Shown here one piece after another: positions 30,933-40,033 of a stretch of DNA of 64,000 nucleotides. Source of the stretch: Stenotrophomonas sp. ASS1. Its GTDB lineage: Bacteria > Pseudomonadota > Gammaproteobacteria > Xanthomonadales > Xanthomonadaceae. The stretch spans positions 1,198,001-1,262,000 of the forward strand of contig NZ_CP031167.1 in NCBI RefSeq assembly GCF_004346925.1. The letters are read 5' to 3'. The first letter of the stretch is position 1; the number at the start of each line of letters is the position of its first letter. The position numbers and the translations under genes are program-made. Below the pieces are notes generated by a model. It was not told where the DNA came from, searched no databases, and saw nothing but the letters and a program-made list of their open reading frames with translations.

Positions 30933-32932
30933 ACATGTTGGGAAAACTCTCTCTTGAGTCGATCCCCCACGATCCGATCGTGCTGACCACCCTGGTCGGC
31001 GCGGTGCTGGGTGGCCTGGGCGTCATGGCCCTGATCACCAAGTTCAAGCTGTGGGGCTATCTGTGGAAGGAGTGGTTCACTTCGGTGGATCACAAGAAGA
31101 TCGGCGTGATGTACCTCATCGTCGCCTTCGTCATGCTGCTGCGCGGTTTCTCCGACGCCATCATGATGCGTACCCAGCAGGCGCTCGCCGTCGGCGGGTC
31201 CGAGGGTTACCTGCCGCCGCACCACTACGACCAGATCTTCACCGCCCACGGCGTGATCATGATCTTCTTCGTGGCGATGCCGCTGATCACCGGCCTGATG
31301 AACCTGGCCGTGCCGCTGCAGATCGGTGCGCGCGACGTCGCGTTCCCGTTCGTCAACTCGCTCAGCTTCTGGCTGTTCGTGTCCGGCGCGGTGCTGATCA
31401 TGCTGTCGCTGTGGATCGGTGAGTTCGCTGCCACCGGCTGGCTGGCGTTCCCGCCGTTGTCGGGCATCGAATACAGTCCAAGCGTAGGCATGGACTACTA
31501 CATCTGGGGTCTACAGGTCGCAGGCCTGGGTACCACGCTGAGCGGTATCAACTTCTTCATCACCATCCTGAAGATGCGTACCCCCAGCATGAAGCTGATG
31601 CAGATGCCGGTGTTCACCTGGACCGCCCTGGTGACCAACGTGCTGATCGTCGCTGCCTTCCCGGTGCTGACCATCACCCTGGTGCTGCTGACCCTGGACC
31701 GTTACCTGGGTACGCACTTCTTCACCAATGACGGTGGCGGCAACGCCATGCTGTACATCAACCTGATCTGGATCTGGGGTCACCCGGAGGTGTACATCCT
31801 GGTCCTGCCGGCATTCGGTGTGTTCTCCGAAGTCATCGCGACCTTCTCGCGCAAGGCGCTGTTCGGCTACAAGGGCATGGTCTACGCCACCGCCTGCATC
31901 GGCGTGCTGTCGTTCATCGTGTGGCTGCACCACTTCTTCACCATGGGCTCGGGTGCCAACGTCAATGCCTTCTTCGGCATCACGACGATGATCATCTCGA
32001 TCCCGACCGGCGTGAAGATCTTCAACTGGCTGTTCACCATGTTCCGCGGCCGCGTGCACTTCACCACCCCGGTGCTGTGGACCATCGGCTTCATGGTCAC
32101 CTTCGTCATCGGCGGCATGACCGGCGTGATGCTGGCAATCCCGGCCATCGACTTCGTGCTGCACAACAGCCTGTTCCTGATCGCCCACTTCCACAACGTC
32201 ATCATCGGTGGCGTGGTGTTCGGCATGTTCGCCGGCATCACCTACTGGTGGCCGAAGATGTTCGGCTTCCGCCTCAATGAGTTCTGGGGCAAGTGCGCGT
32301 TCTGGTGCTGGTTCATCGGCTTCTACGTGACCTTCATGCCGATGTACGTGCTGGGCTTCATGGGCATGACCCGTCGCCTGCAGAGCACGGTCAACCCGGC
32401 CTATGAGCCGCTGCTGCTGATCGCAGCTGCAGGTGCCTTCATCGTCGGCGCCGGCATCCTGTGCCAGATCATCCAGGTGGCCGTGTCGATCCGTGACCGC
32501 AAGAAGACCGTCGACCTGACCGGCGACCCGTGGGATGCGCGTACGCTGGAGTGGGAAACCTCTTCGCCGCCGGCCTTCTACAACTTCGGCACCCTGCCGG
32601 AAGTCACCGAACTGGATGATTTCTGGGAGCGCAAGCAGCGTGGTGAAGCCTGGCCGAAGCCGGCCAAGTACACCGACATCCACATGCCGCGCAACACCGG
32701 CACGGGCGTTGTCATCGGTGCCTTCAGCCTGGTGTTCGGCTTCGCGATGATCTGGCACATCTGGTGGCTGGCCATCGTCGGCTTCGTCGGCATGATCGCC
32801 ACGTTCATCTACCGCACCTTCGACCAGGACGTGGACTACTGGGTCCCGGCCGCCGAGGTGGAACGCATCGAGAACGAACACCGCAAGCACCTGGAAGCCC
32901 AGGGCCTGGTGAAGTCGGAGCTGAAGGCATGA
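30929..32932 (+). CDS. cyoB: Cytochrome bo3 ubiquinol oxidase subunit I
   Basis: 667-residue catalytic subunit, close to E. coli's 663, with about 15 membrane helices holding heme b, heme o3 and CuB. Ligand motifs are AHGVIMIFF (low-spin heme His), [15 protein letters not shown] (CuB His cross-linked to Tyr), HH in WLHHFF and [12 protein letters not shown]. The first ATG overlaps the cyoA TGA (ATGA); a second ATG at 30935 sits better behind GGGAG and may be the true start. Role: reduces O2 with ubiquinol and pumps protons. Confidence 0.97.
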   Translation: MNMLGKLSLESIPHDPIVLTTLVGAVLGGLGVMALITKFKLWGYLWKEWFTSVDHKKIGVMYLIVAFVMLLRGFSDAIMMRTQQALAVGGSEGYLPPHHYDQIFTAHGVIMIFFVAMPLITGLMNLAVPLQIGARDVAFPFVNSLSFWLFVSGAVLIMLSLWIGEFAATGWLAFPPLSGIEYSPSVGMDYYIWGLQVAGLGTTLSGINFFITILKMRTPSMKLMQMPVFTWTALVTNVLIVAAFPVLTITLVLLTLDRYLGTHFFTNDGGGNAMLYINLIWIWGHPEVYILVLPAFGVFSEVIATFSRKALFGYKGMVYATACIGVLSFIVWLHHFFTMGSGANVNAFFGITTMIISIPTGVKIFNWLFTMFRGRVHFTTPVLWTIGFMVTFVIGGMTGVMLAIPAIDFVLHNSLFLIAHFHNVIIGGVVFGMFAGITYWWPKMFGFRLNEFWGKCAFWCWFIGFYVTFMPMYVLGFMGMTRRLQSTVNPAYEPLLLIAAAGAFIVGAGILCQIIQVAVSIRDRKKTVDLTGDPWDARTLEWETSSPPAFYNFGTLPEVTELDDFWERKQRGEAWPKPAKYTDIHMPRNTGTGVVIGAFSLVFGFAMIWHIWWLAIVGFVGMIATFIYRTFDQDVDYWVPAAEVERIENEHRKHLEAQGLVKSELKA

Positions 32933-33567
32933 GCACCAATACCTCGACCCTGAGCCACGGGCACGCCGCGCACGCGGCGGCCCATGGCCATGACGACCAC
33001 GAGCACCACGACACCGGCGGCAACACCGTCTTCGGTTTCTGGGTGTACCTGATGAGCGACTGCCTCATCTTCGCCTCGCTGTTCGCCACCTACGTGGTGC
33101 TGGCCGGCGGTACCGATGGTGGCCCGACCGCGAAGGACCTGTTCGAACTGCCGTTCGTGGCATGGGAAACCGCGCTGCTGCTGACCTCCTCGCTGACCTT
33201 CGGCCTGGGCATGATTGCCATGCACCGCAAGCAGATGGGCCAGATGTACCTGTGGCTGGGCATCACCTGGCTGCTGGGCTTCGGCTTCATGTGCATGGAA
33301 GTGTGGGAGTTCCAGCACCTGATCCATCAGGGCTACGGTCCGGACCGCAGTGCCTTCCTGTCGGCGTTCTTCGCCCTGGTCGGTACCCACGGCCTGCACG
33401 TCAGCGCCGGCCTGCTGTGGCTGCTGGTGATGTTCGTGCAGCTGAAGAAGTACGGCCTGACCCCGACCAACAAGACCCGCATGGCGTGCCTGAGCCTGTT
33501 CTGGCACTTCCTGGACCTGATCTGGATCGGCGTGTTCTCCGTCGTCTACCTCAATGGAGCGCTGTAA
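32929..33567 (+). CDS. cyoC: Cytochrome bo3 ubiquinol oxidase subunit III
   Basis: 212-residue subunit III with five membrane helices; [18 protein letters not shown] and the conserved [13 protein letters not shown] are visible. The first 30 residues are a striking His/Ala cluster ([20 protein letters not shown]), predicted to be cytoplasmic. The ATG overlaps the cyoB stop by four bases and the TAA overlaps the cyoD ATG by one, so cyoABCD is a tightly coupled operon. Confidence 0.96.
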   Translation: MSTNTSTLSHGHAAHAAAHGHDDHEHHDTGGNTVFGFWVYLMSDCLIFASLFATYVVLAGGTDGGPTAKDLFELPFVAWETALLLTSSLTFGLGMIAMHRKQMGQMYLWLGITWLLGFGFMCMEVWEFQHLIHQGYGPDRSAFLSAFFALVGTHGLHVSAGLLWLLVMFVQLKKYGLTPTNKTRMACLSLFWHFLDLIWIGVFSVVYLNGAL

Positions 33568-33908
33568 TGGCACATGACAACCATGCACACGACCACGGCA
33601 CCGGCGGCGAAAGCCATGGCACCGTGAAGTCGTACCTGATCGGCTTCGTGCTGGCGGTGGTGCTGACCGTCATCCCGTTCTGGATGGTGATGTCGGGTGA
33701 TTTCTCGCGCACCGTCAACGGTGTGGTGATCGCGATCACGGCAGTGCTGCAGATGCTGGTCCACCTGGTGTTCTTCCTGCACCTGGACCGTTCTTCGGAA
33801 AGCCGCTGGAACGTCAACGCTGCGGCCTTCACCGTGGTGGTGATCGGCATCATCGTGGTCGGTACCCTGTGGGTCATGCACAACATGAACGTGCACATGA
33901 TGCACTGA
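33567..33908 (+). CDS. cyoD: Cytochrome bo3 ubiquinol oxidase subunit IV
   Basis: 113-residue subunit IV with three membrane helices (YLIGFVLAVVLTVIPFWMV, VVIAITAVLQMLVHLVFFLHL, VVVIGIIVVGTLWVMHNMN). QMLVHLVFFLHL is the family signature. The N-terminus again carries a short His cluster (DNHAHDH). Its ATG shares a base with the cyoC stop. A terminator follows and no cyoE (heme O synthase) gene is present downstream, so heme O must be made from a gene elsewhere. Confidence 0.96.
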   Translation: MAHDNHAHDHGTGGESHGTVKSYLIGFVLAVVLTVIPFWMVMSGDFSRTVNGVVIAITAVLQMLVHLVFFLHLDRSSESRWNVNAAAFTVVVIGIIVVGTLWVMHNMNVHMMH

Positions 33909-33933
33909 CGTCCGCGCGACGTTGCCACGCAGA

Positions 33934-33961
33934 AAGGCCGCCCTCGGGCGGCCTTTTTGTT
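33934..33961 (+). terminator. Intrinsic terminator of the cyo operon
   Basis: AAGGCCGCC-CTC-GGGCGGCCTTTTTGTTT: a nine-base stem with poly-U, about 30 bases after the cyoD stop. Confidence 0.88.
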
Positions 33962-33990
33962 TGTCGCGCCCACCGGGAATGGCACGCGCG

Positions 33991-34399
33991 GTGGTAGTGC
34001 CGGCCGCTGGCCGGCAATTGCGGGAAGCCGGCCAGCGGCCGGCTCTACCAGGAGATCCACGCTGTACGGGGATGGGGTCAGAGCCCTTGCCTGCAGCAAG
34101 GGATCCGACCCCAAAGCCATCGGCCTCATCCCACCCGGTATGGCCGGCACAGCGTGGTAGTGCCGGCCGCTGGCCGGCAATTACGGGAAGCCGGCCAGCG
34201 GCCGGCTCTACCAGGATCCACGCCATGCGTGGATGGGTCAGAGCCCTTGCCTGCGGCAAGGGCTCTGACCCCAAAGCCATCGGCCTCATCCCACCTGGCA
34301 TGGCCGGCACAGGGTGGTAGTGCCGGCCGCTGGCCGGCAATTGCGGGAAGCCGGCCAGCGGCCGGCTCTACCAGGATCCACGCCATGCGTGGATGGGGT
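33991..34399. repeat. Tandem array of composite SMAG units (about 160 bp period)
   Basis: This 490-base gap between cyoD and the GGDEF-EAL gene is filled by about 2.5 tandem copies of a composite unit starting at 33991, 34154 and 34314. Each unit holds a SMAG dimer (GTAGTGCCGGCC...CCGGCTCTAC), a short ATCCACGCCATGCGTGGAT palindrome, and a larger inverted repeat (GGGGTCAGAGCCCTTGC...GCAAGGGCTCTGACCCC), then CATCGGCCTCATCCCACC and GGCATGGCCGGCACAG. Unit 1 has a few substitutions; units 2 and 3 are nearly identical. No coding potential is seen. Confidence 0.9.
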
Positions 34400-34400
34400 C

Positions 34401-36458
34401 TCACCCCACCCGGCGCAGGAATTCCTCGGCGTCCATTGGTCGGCCCAGGTGGTAACCCTGCAATTGATCACACCCCAGTTCGCTCAGGTACTCGCGCTGT
34501 GCCTGCGTCTCCACACCCTCTGCCACCACCTGCAGCTGCAGGGTGCGCCCCAGCGCGATGATCGACGAGACGATGGCGGCATCCTCTTCATTGCATTCCA
34601 GATCGTGCACGAACGCGCGGTCGATCTTCAGTTCGGTGGCGGGCATGCGCTTCAGGTAGAGCAGGCTGGAATAGCCCGTGCCGAAGTCGTCGATGGCAAT
34701 GTGCACGCCCATCGCGGTCAGGTCGTTGAGAATCGCCAGGCTGGCGTCCACGTCCTTCATTGCCGTGGTCTCGGTGATCTCCAGGGTCAGGCACGCCGGC
34801 TCGATGCGGTGCCGTTGCAGCACCTCGCGCACACTGTCCAGCAGCGCCGGCGAGGCGAACTGCAACGGTGACAGGTTCACCGCCATCGACCATCCGGAAT
34901 GTCCGGCATCGTGCCACGCGCGCAGCTGTGCACAGGCACGGTCCAGTACCCAGTCGCCGATCGGCAGGATCAAGCCACTGCGCTCGGCGATGGGAATGAA
35001 CACATCCGGCGCCAGCAGGCCCAGTTCCGGGTGCTGCCAGCGCAGCAGGGCCTCGGCGCCGGTAGCTGGTGCGCCAGCGGCCGGGAACTTCGGCTGGTAG
35101 TGCAGCAGCAGCTCGTCACGCGCGATCGCCTTGCGCAGATCCTGCAGCAGGCGCAGCTGGCGGTTGGCGCTGAGCTGCATCGACGGGGTGAAGAAGGTAT
35201 AGCCGTTCCGGCCGGTTTCCTTGGTGTGGTACATCGCCGCATCGGCGTGCGCCATCAGTTCGCGCTCGTTGCTGGCGTCATCCGGGTACAGGGCGATGCC
35301 GAGACTGGCGCTGACCTGCAGTTCGGCGGCATCCAGGGTGAATGGTTCGCCGGCGGCGGCGATGATGCGTTCGGCCACCACCACCGCATCGTCCGGGGTG
35401 TCGATGGCCAGCACGATCACGAACTCGTCGCCGCCGAGGCGCGCGAACGTGTCCTGCGGCCGCAGCAGGCCGCCGATGCGCTGTGCCACCGCCACCAGCA
35501 GGCGATCTCCCAGCTGGTGGCCGTAGGCATCGTTGACCGCCTTGAAGCCGTCCAGGTCGCAGAACATCACCGCCACTGCGCGGCCGCGGCGGCGCGCCTT
35601 CTCGATGGCCTGTTCGATGCGGTCCTGCAGCAGCATGCGGTTGGGCAGCTGGGTCAGCGGGTCGTGCAGGGCGGCCTGGATCAGCCTGTCGTTGGCGTGC
35701 GCCAGTGAATCGGCCAGCAGCCCGGTGCGCACGCGCATCTGCCGGTCGAACAGCGAGGCCACCAGGGCGATGCCCAGGGTCGCCACCGTGGTGACGATCA
35801 CCAGCACCGCCAGCCAACGCGTGTCGATGCCGCCGCTGCCGACCGCGCCGCAGATGCTGCCCTCCGGGAAGCGCGCCGCGGCCATGCCGGTGTAGTGCAT
35901 GCCGACGATGGCCAGGCCCATCACCAGTGAGGCGAGCAGGCGCAGGCGCGTGGTGTTGCGCTGCTCGGCACGCAGGCGGAAGGCAATCCACAGCGCCGCA
36001 CCGGCGGCACCGATGGCTACTGCAATGGAGGCGGCGAACCAGCCCGGGTGATAGTCGATACCCGGCTGCATGCGCATCGCGGCCATGCCGAGGTAGTGCA
36101 TGGTGGCAATGCCCAGGCCCATCAGCACGGCGCCGGCCAGCAGTCGTCGCCAGGGCAGGCTGGGTCGTGACACCAGCCACAGCGCATAGGCCGAAGCGCC
36201 GATCGACACTGCAAGCGAATACAGGGTGATGCCGAGGTCGTAGCCGACCGGGATCGGCAGGTCGAAGGCCAGCATGCCGATGAAATGCATCGACCAGATA
36301 CCCAGGCCCATCGCCGCCGCGCCGCCGGCCAGCCACCAGCGGGCCACGCGGCCCTCGGCCGTGGCCAGGCGGCCGGCCATGTCCAGCGCCGTGTACGAAG
36401 CAAGAATGGCCACCAGCAGGGAGATGGCGACCAGGCTCTGACTGTAACTGCCAGTCAT
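34401..36458 (-). CDS. MHYT-GGDEF-EAL cyclic-di-GMP signalling protein
   Basis: 685-residue inner-membrane protein. Three MHYT units span the membrane (GIWSMHFIGM, GIATMHYLGM, IVGMHYTGM), a sensor thought to bind metal or gas. The GGDEF domain (about 270-430) has an intact RLGGDEF active site, so diguanylate cyclase activity is possible. The EAL domain (about 440-680) keeps AEALLRW, NLSP, EITET, IDDFGTGYSS, LKIDRAF and AEGVE, consistent with active phosphodiesterase. I chose ATG 36458 (MTGSYSQSL) as the start of the first MHYT helix. It is divergent from radA. Confidence 0.94.
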   Translation of the reverse strand: MTGSYSQSLVAISLLVAILASYTALDMAGRLATAEGRVARWWLAGGAAAMGLGIWSMHFIGMLAFDLPIPVGYDLGITLYSLAVSIGASAYALWLVSRPSLPWRRLLAGAVLMGLGIATMHYLGMAAMRMQPGIDYHPGWFAASIAVAIGAAGAALWIAFRLRAEQRNTTRLRLLASLVMGLAIVGMHYTGMAAARFPEGSICGAVGSGGIDTRWLAVLVIVTTVATLGIALVASLFDRQMRVRTGLLADSLAHANDRLIQAALHDPLTQLPNRMLLQDRIEQAIEKARRRGRAVAVMFCDLDGFKAVNDAYGHQLGDRLLVAVAQRIGGLLRPQDTFARLGGDEFVIVLAIDTPDDAVVVAERIIAAAGEPFTLDAAELQVSASLGIALYPDDASNERELMAHADAAMYHTKETGRNGYTFFTPSMQLSANRQLRLLQDLRKAIARDELLLHYQPKFPAAGAPATGAEALLRWQHPELGLLAPDVFIPIAERSGLILPIGDWVLDRACAQLRAWHDAGHSGWSMAVNLSPLQFASPALLDSVREVLQRHRIEPACLTLEITETTAMKDVDASLAILNDLTAMGVHIAIDDFGTGYSSLLYLKRMPATELKIDRAFVHDLECNEEDAAIVSSIIALGRTLQLQVVAEGVETQAQREYLSELGCDQLQGYHLGRPMDAEEFLRRVG

Positions 36459-36607
36459 GTTGAATCCAGAGGGGGAGGGAGGGGCGCCCGCAAGGCGCAC
36501 GCCCGCGACAGCTATCGGCGCGGGTGGGCGGGACTTGAGCGGTCGCAGCACCTGCGACCCGGCTCGGCTATCCTGCCACGCCTGTTCCCGTTGCTGGAAA
36601 TCATCCG

Positions 36608-37984
36608 ATGGCAAAAGCCCGCACCGCCTACGTCTGCAATGAATGCGGCGCCGAATTCAGCAAGTGGCAGGGCCAGTGCACCGAGTGCAACGCCTGGAAC
36701 TCGCTGTCGGAAATCGTGCTGGAGAGCGCGGCGGCGGCCAAGGCGCCCGCGTCGCGCCGGGCCGGCTGGGCCGGCAAGATCGACCCGCCGAAGATCACCG
36801 CCCTGAAGGACGTGGAGCAGACCGAGCATCGCCGCGTCTCGACCGGCATCGGCGAGTTCGATCGCGTGCTGGGCGGTGGCCTGGTCGAGGGCGCGGTGGT
36901 ACTGGTCGGTGGTGACCCGGGCATCGGCAAGTCGACCCTGCTGCTGCAGGCGGTGGCGAAGATGGCGGCCGAGCTGCCGGTGCTGTACGTCACGGGCGAG
37001 GAGTCGCTGGCCCAGGTGGCCGGCCGCGCACACCGGCTGGAATTGCCGCTGGATGGTGTCAACGCTCTGGCCGAGACCGGCGTCGAGTCGATCCTGCAGC
37101 ATGCGTCCAAGGCCGGCCCGCGGCTGATCGTGGCCGACTCCGTACAGACCCTGTGGACCGAGAGCCTGACCGCCGCGCCCGGCTCAGTCAGCCAGGTGCG
37201 CGAGAGCGCGGCGCGGCTGGTGCGTTTCGCCAAGGAGACCGGCACCGCCGTGTTCCTGGTCGGCCACGTGACCAAGGAGGGCGGTATCGCCGGCCCGCGC
37301 GTGCTCGAACACATGGTCGATGCGGTGCTGTACTTCGAAGGCGAGAGTGGCAGCCGCTTCCGCCTGCTGCGCGCGTTCAAGAACCGCTTCGGTGCGGTCA
37401 ACGAGCTGGGCGTGTTCGCGATGGGCGACAAGGGCCTGAAGGAAGTCTCCAATCCGTCGGCGATCTTCCTGTCCGGCGGCAGCACCCACCAGCCGGGCAG
37501 CTGCGTGATGGTCACGCGCGAGGGGACCCGGCCGCTGCTGGTGGAAGTGCAGGCACTGGTCGATGCGTCGCCGCTGTCGAACCCGCGCCGCGTCGCGGTC
37601 GGCCTGGAGCAGAACCGGCTGGCCATGCTGCTGGCGGTGCTGCATCGCCACGGCGGCGTGCTGGTCGGCGACCAGGATGTCTTCGTCAACGTGGTCGGTG
37701 GCATCCGCGTGCAGGAGACCGCTGCCGACCTGCCGGTGCTGCTGGCGGTGCTGTCCTCGCTGCAGGACCGGCCGCTGGCGGAAAAGACGATTGCGTTTGG
37801 CGAGGTTGGCCTGTCCGGCGAGATCCGACCGGTACCCAATGGCGAAGACCGCTTGCGCGAAGCCGCCACGCATGGCTTCAAGCGCGCCATCGTGCCCAAG
37901 GCCAATGCGCCCAAGGGGGGGTCGGTGAAGGGTATGGAAGTGATCGCGGTGGAGCGCCTGTCCGAGGCTATCGACGCGGCGTGA
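36608..37984 (+). CDS. radA: DNA repair / branch-migration ATPase RadA
   Basis: 458-residue RadA (Sms), which aids RecA-mediated recombination. Order: N-terminal C4 zinc finger (CNECGAEFSKWQGQCTEC), RecA-like ATPase with Walker A GDPGIGKST near residue 105 and the RadA-specific KNRFGAVNELG, then a Lon-like C-terminal domain (EKTIAFGEVGLSGEIRPV) lacking protease residues. The ATG at 36608 fits the zinc finger start. It is monocistronic, divergent from the c-di-GMP gene; a degenerate palindrome (37988-38011) follows the stop. Confidence 0.96.
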   Translation: MAKARTAYVCNECGAEFSKWQGQCTECNAWNSLSEIVLESAAAAKAPASRRAGWAGKIDPPKITALKDVEQTEHRRVSTGIGEFDRVLGGGLVEGAVVLVGGDPGIGKSTLLLQAVAKMAAELPVLYVTGEESLAQVAGRAHRLELPLDGVNALAETGVESILQHASKAGPRLIVADSVQTLWTESLTAAPGSVSQVRESAARLVRFAKETGTAVFLVGHVTKEGGIAGPRVLEHMVDAVLYFEGESGSRFRLLRAFKNRFGAVNELGVFAMGDKGLKEVSNPSAIFLSGGSTHQPGSCVMVTREGTRPLLVEVQALVDASPLSNPRRVAVGLEQNRLAMLLAVLHRHGGVLVGDQDVFVNVVGGIRVQETAADLPVLLAVLSSLQDRPLAEKTIAFGEVGLSGEIRPVPNGEDRLREAATHGFKRAIVPKANAPKGGSVKGMEVIAVERLSEAIDAA

Positions 37985-38128
37985 TCGCGTCGGGCATGGC
38001 CCGGCGTCACCACAGCGCACGTGGAATACGGCGGCCGACACGGTAACGGTCAGCCTCCCTGTGCTAGTTTTTCCCGCTCGACGAAGACGCCCTCTGGCGT
38101 CTTTCCGTGCCCAGGAGTAAACGATTAC

Positions 38129-39985
38129 ATGCAGGACACCGCGCTCACCGCCCCCAACGCCGAAATCCGTCGTGCCGGGGTCGATCTCAATGGACTGATG
38201 ACGGTGCTGGGCAAGCACCTGTATTCCACCCCGGTGGTGGCGCTGCGTGAGCTGGTGCAGAACGCGCACGACTCGATCATCCGCCGCCGCATCGAACAGC
38301 CCGGCATCGAGGTACCTTCGCGCATTTCGGTGCAGGTCGATGCCGCTGCCGGCGTGCTGCGCATCATCGATACCGGTGCCGGCCTGACCCGCCAGGAGAT
38401 CCATGACTACCTGGCGACCGTCGGCGTCGGCTACACCCGCGGCCTGCGCCAGGGCGGCGAGGACGATGAGGGCCTGATCGGCATGTTCGGCCTCGGCTTC
38501 CTGTCGGCCTTCGTGCTGGCGCGCCGGGTCAGCGTGCGCACCACCTCGTACCAGACGCCGGAACTGGGCCATCTGTACGTGTCCAGCAACGCCGAGCAGT
38601 ACACCGTCAGCGAAGTGCCGGCACGCGCGGTCGGCACCGAGGTGGAACTGGAGCTGCATCCGGACTTCCTGCCGCTGGCCAACGAGGCGCGCCTGCACGA
38701 AGTGCTGGGTCGCTATTGCGCGCTGCTGTCCGAGCCGATCTTCATCGGTGCTGCAGGCGAGGCGCTCAACCCCGAGCCGCCGCCGTGGCGCAGCCAGGGT
38801 GACGTCGTCGTGCATCCGGTGCAGGCGCGTCGCCAGGCGCTGCAGTTCGCTGCGCGCTTCGAGCACGATTTCGAGCCGATCGTCACCGTGCCGCTGCGTG
38901 CCGATGGCAACAGCGATGCCACCGGCCTGCTGTGGGTGCAGGACGGTGCCACCTACGGCACCAGTGACAACCGCAACCTGTCGGTGTTCGTGCGCGGCAT
39001 GCTGCTGGACGACGATGCGCGTGACCTGCTGCCGCCGTGGGCGGGCTTCATCGGCGGGGTGATCGAATCCTCGCGGCTCACGCCTACCGCCAGCCGCGAA
39101 GACCTGCAGCGCGACGACCAGTACCGCGCCGTGCAGCATGCGTTACTGGAAGCGCTGATTGATGGCCTGGCCGACGTCGCGCGGCAGCAGCCGGAAGCGT
39201 GGCGACGTGTATTGAGCCGCCACAACGAGGCGCTGCTGGGCGCGGCGCTGTGCGATGACCGCCTGTTCGACCTGTTGCTGGAGCACGTGCGCGTGCCGAC
39301 CTCGCAGGGCGATCTGCCTGCCAGTGCGCTGCCCGCACGCGGTGCCGTGCATGTGATCCTCGACAACGGTGGCGGCTTCGAGGAAATGCTGTTCCGTGCG
39401 ATGGGCGTGCCGGTCGCGCATGGTCATCGCTATGCAGTAGTGCCGTTCCTGCGGCGCTGGGCCCAGGCCAAGGGCCTGCGCCTGGTTGAACTGGGCACCG
39501 AACAGGGCAACCGTGCGCTGTTCCGCAGCGATGACAGCCTCGATGAGGCGCAGCTGGCATGGCTGCGCGAGCAGCTGGGTGACGGAGAACAATTGCTGCC
39601 GGCACGCTTCAGTCCCGAGTCGCTGCCGGTGGTGGTGGTGCCCGATCGCGAAGCCGAACTGAAGCAGCGCCTGGAAGACGATGAGAACGACAAGCGCGTT
39701 TCAATGGCGGCGCTGCGGCTGGCGCGTCAGTTCACCGCGCGCATCGAATCGCGTGCGCCATCGCGGTTGTACCTCAACCTCGACAACCCCGCGGTGCAGG
39801 CGCTGCTGCGTGCCCAGCGCGACGGCCACCCGCAGGCCGAAGCCGCAGCGCGCCTGCTGCGCTCACTGAAGATCATCGTCGCCGCGCAGGGCCGTCCGCT
39901 GGCCCGCGCGACCGCCACGCCCGGCCCGGATCTCAACGGCGCCTTCACCGATATCGCCGGTGCCCTGCAGCAGATGCTGCGCTGA
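38129..39985 (+). CDS. HSP90-family ATPase, divergent from HtpG
   Basis: 618-residue HSP90-like protein. The GHKL ATPase domain is complete: ALRELVQNAHDSI (motif I with E, N and D), IDTGAGLT (motif II) and GLIGMFGLGFLSAF (lid region). The middle domain has the catalytic-Arg segment ESSRLTPTASREDLQ after FVRGMLLDDDARDLLP. The C-terminal 200 residues are unlike HtpG and may not carry the normal dimerisation domain. The start is ATG 38129, with AGGAG 12 bases before. It is followed 48 bases later by a TPR-type gene, so the pair is probably one operon. Confidence 0.9.
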   Translation: MQDTALTAPNAEIRRAGVDLNGLMTVLGKHLYSTPVVALRELVQNAHDSIIRRRIEQPGIEVPSRISVQVDAAAGVLRIIDTGAGLTRQEIHDYLATVGVGYTRGLRQGGEDDEGLIGMFGLGFLSAFVLARRVSVRTTSYQTPELGHLYVSSNAEQYTVSEVPARAVGTEVELELHPDFLPLANEARLHEVLGRYCALLSEPIFIGAAGEALNPEPPPWRSQGDVVVHPVQARRQALQFAARFEHDFEPIVTVPLRADGNSDATGLLWVQDGATYGTSDNRNLSVFVRGMLLDDDARDLLPPWAGFIGGVIESSRLTPTASREDLQRDDQYRAVQHALLEALIDGLADVARQQPEAWRRVLSRHNEALLGAALCDDRLFDLLLEHVRVPTSQGDLPASALPARGAVHVILDNGGGFEEMLFRAMGVPVAHGHRYAVVPFLRRWAQAKGLRLVELGTEQGNRALFRSDDSLDEAQLAWLREQLGDGEQLLPARFSPESLPVVVVPDREAELKQRLEDDENDKRVSMAALRLARQFTARIESRAPSRLYLNLDNPAVQALLRAQRDGHPQAEAAARLLRSLKIIVAAQGRPLARATATPGPDLNGAFTDIAGALQQMLR

Positions 39986-40033
39986 GCACCGCATCCTCTC
40001 ATCCAGCCTTCGCTAGACAGGAGTACTTACCCC

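Noticed and set aside
33991..34399. Possible CRISPR or small protein-coding repeat region behind cyo
   Set aside because: Spacers are duplicated rather than unique and the open frames translate only palindromes.
38129..39985. Calling the HSP90-like gene htpG
   Set aside because: The ATPase and middle domains fit HSP90, but the C-terminal third is unlike HtpG, so the symbol would mislead.
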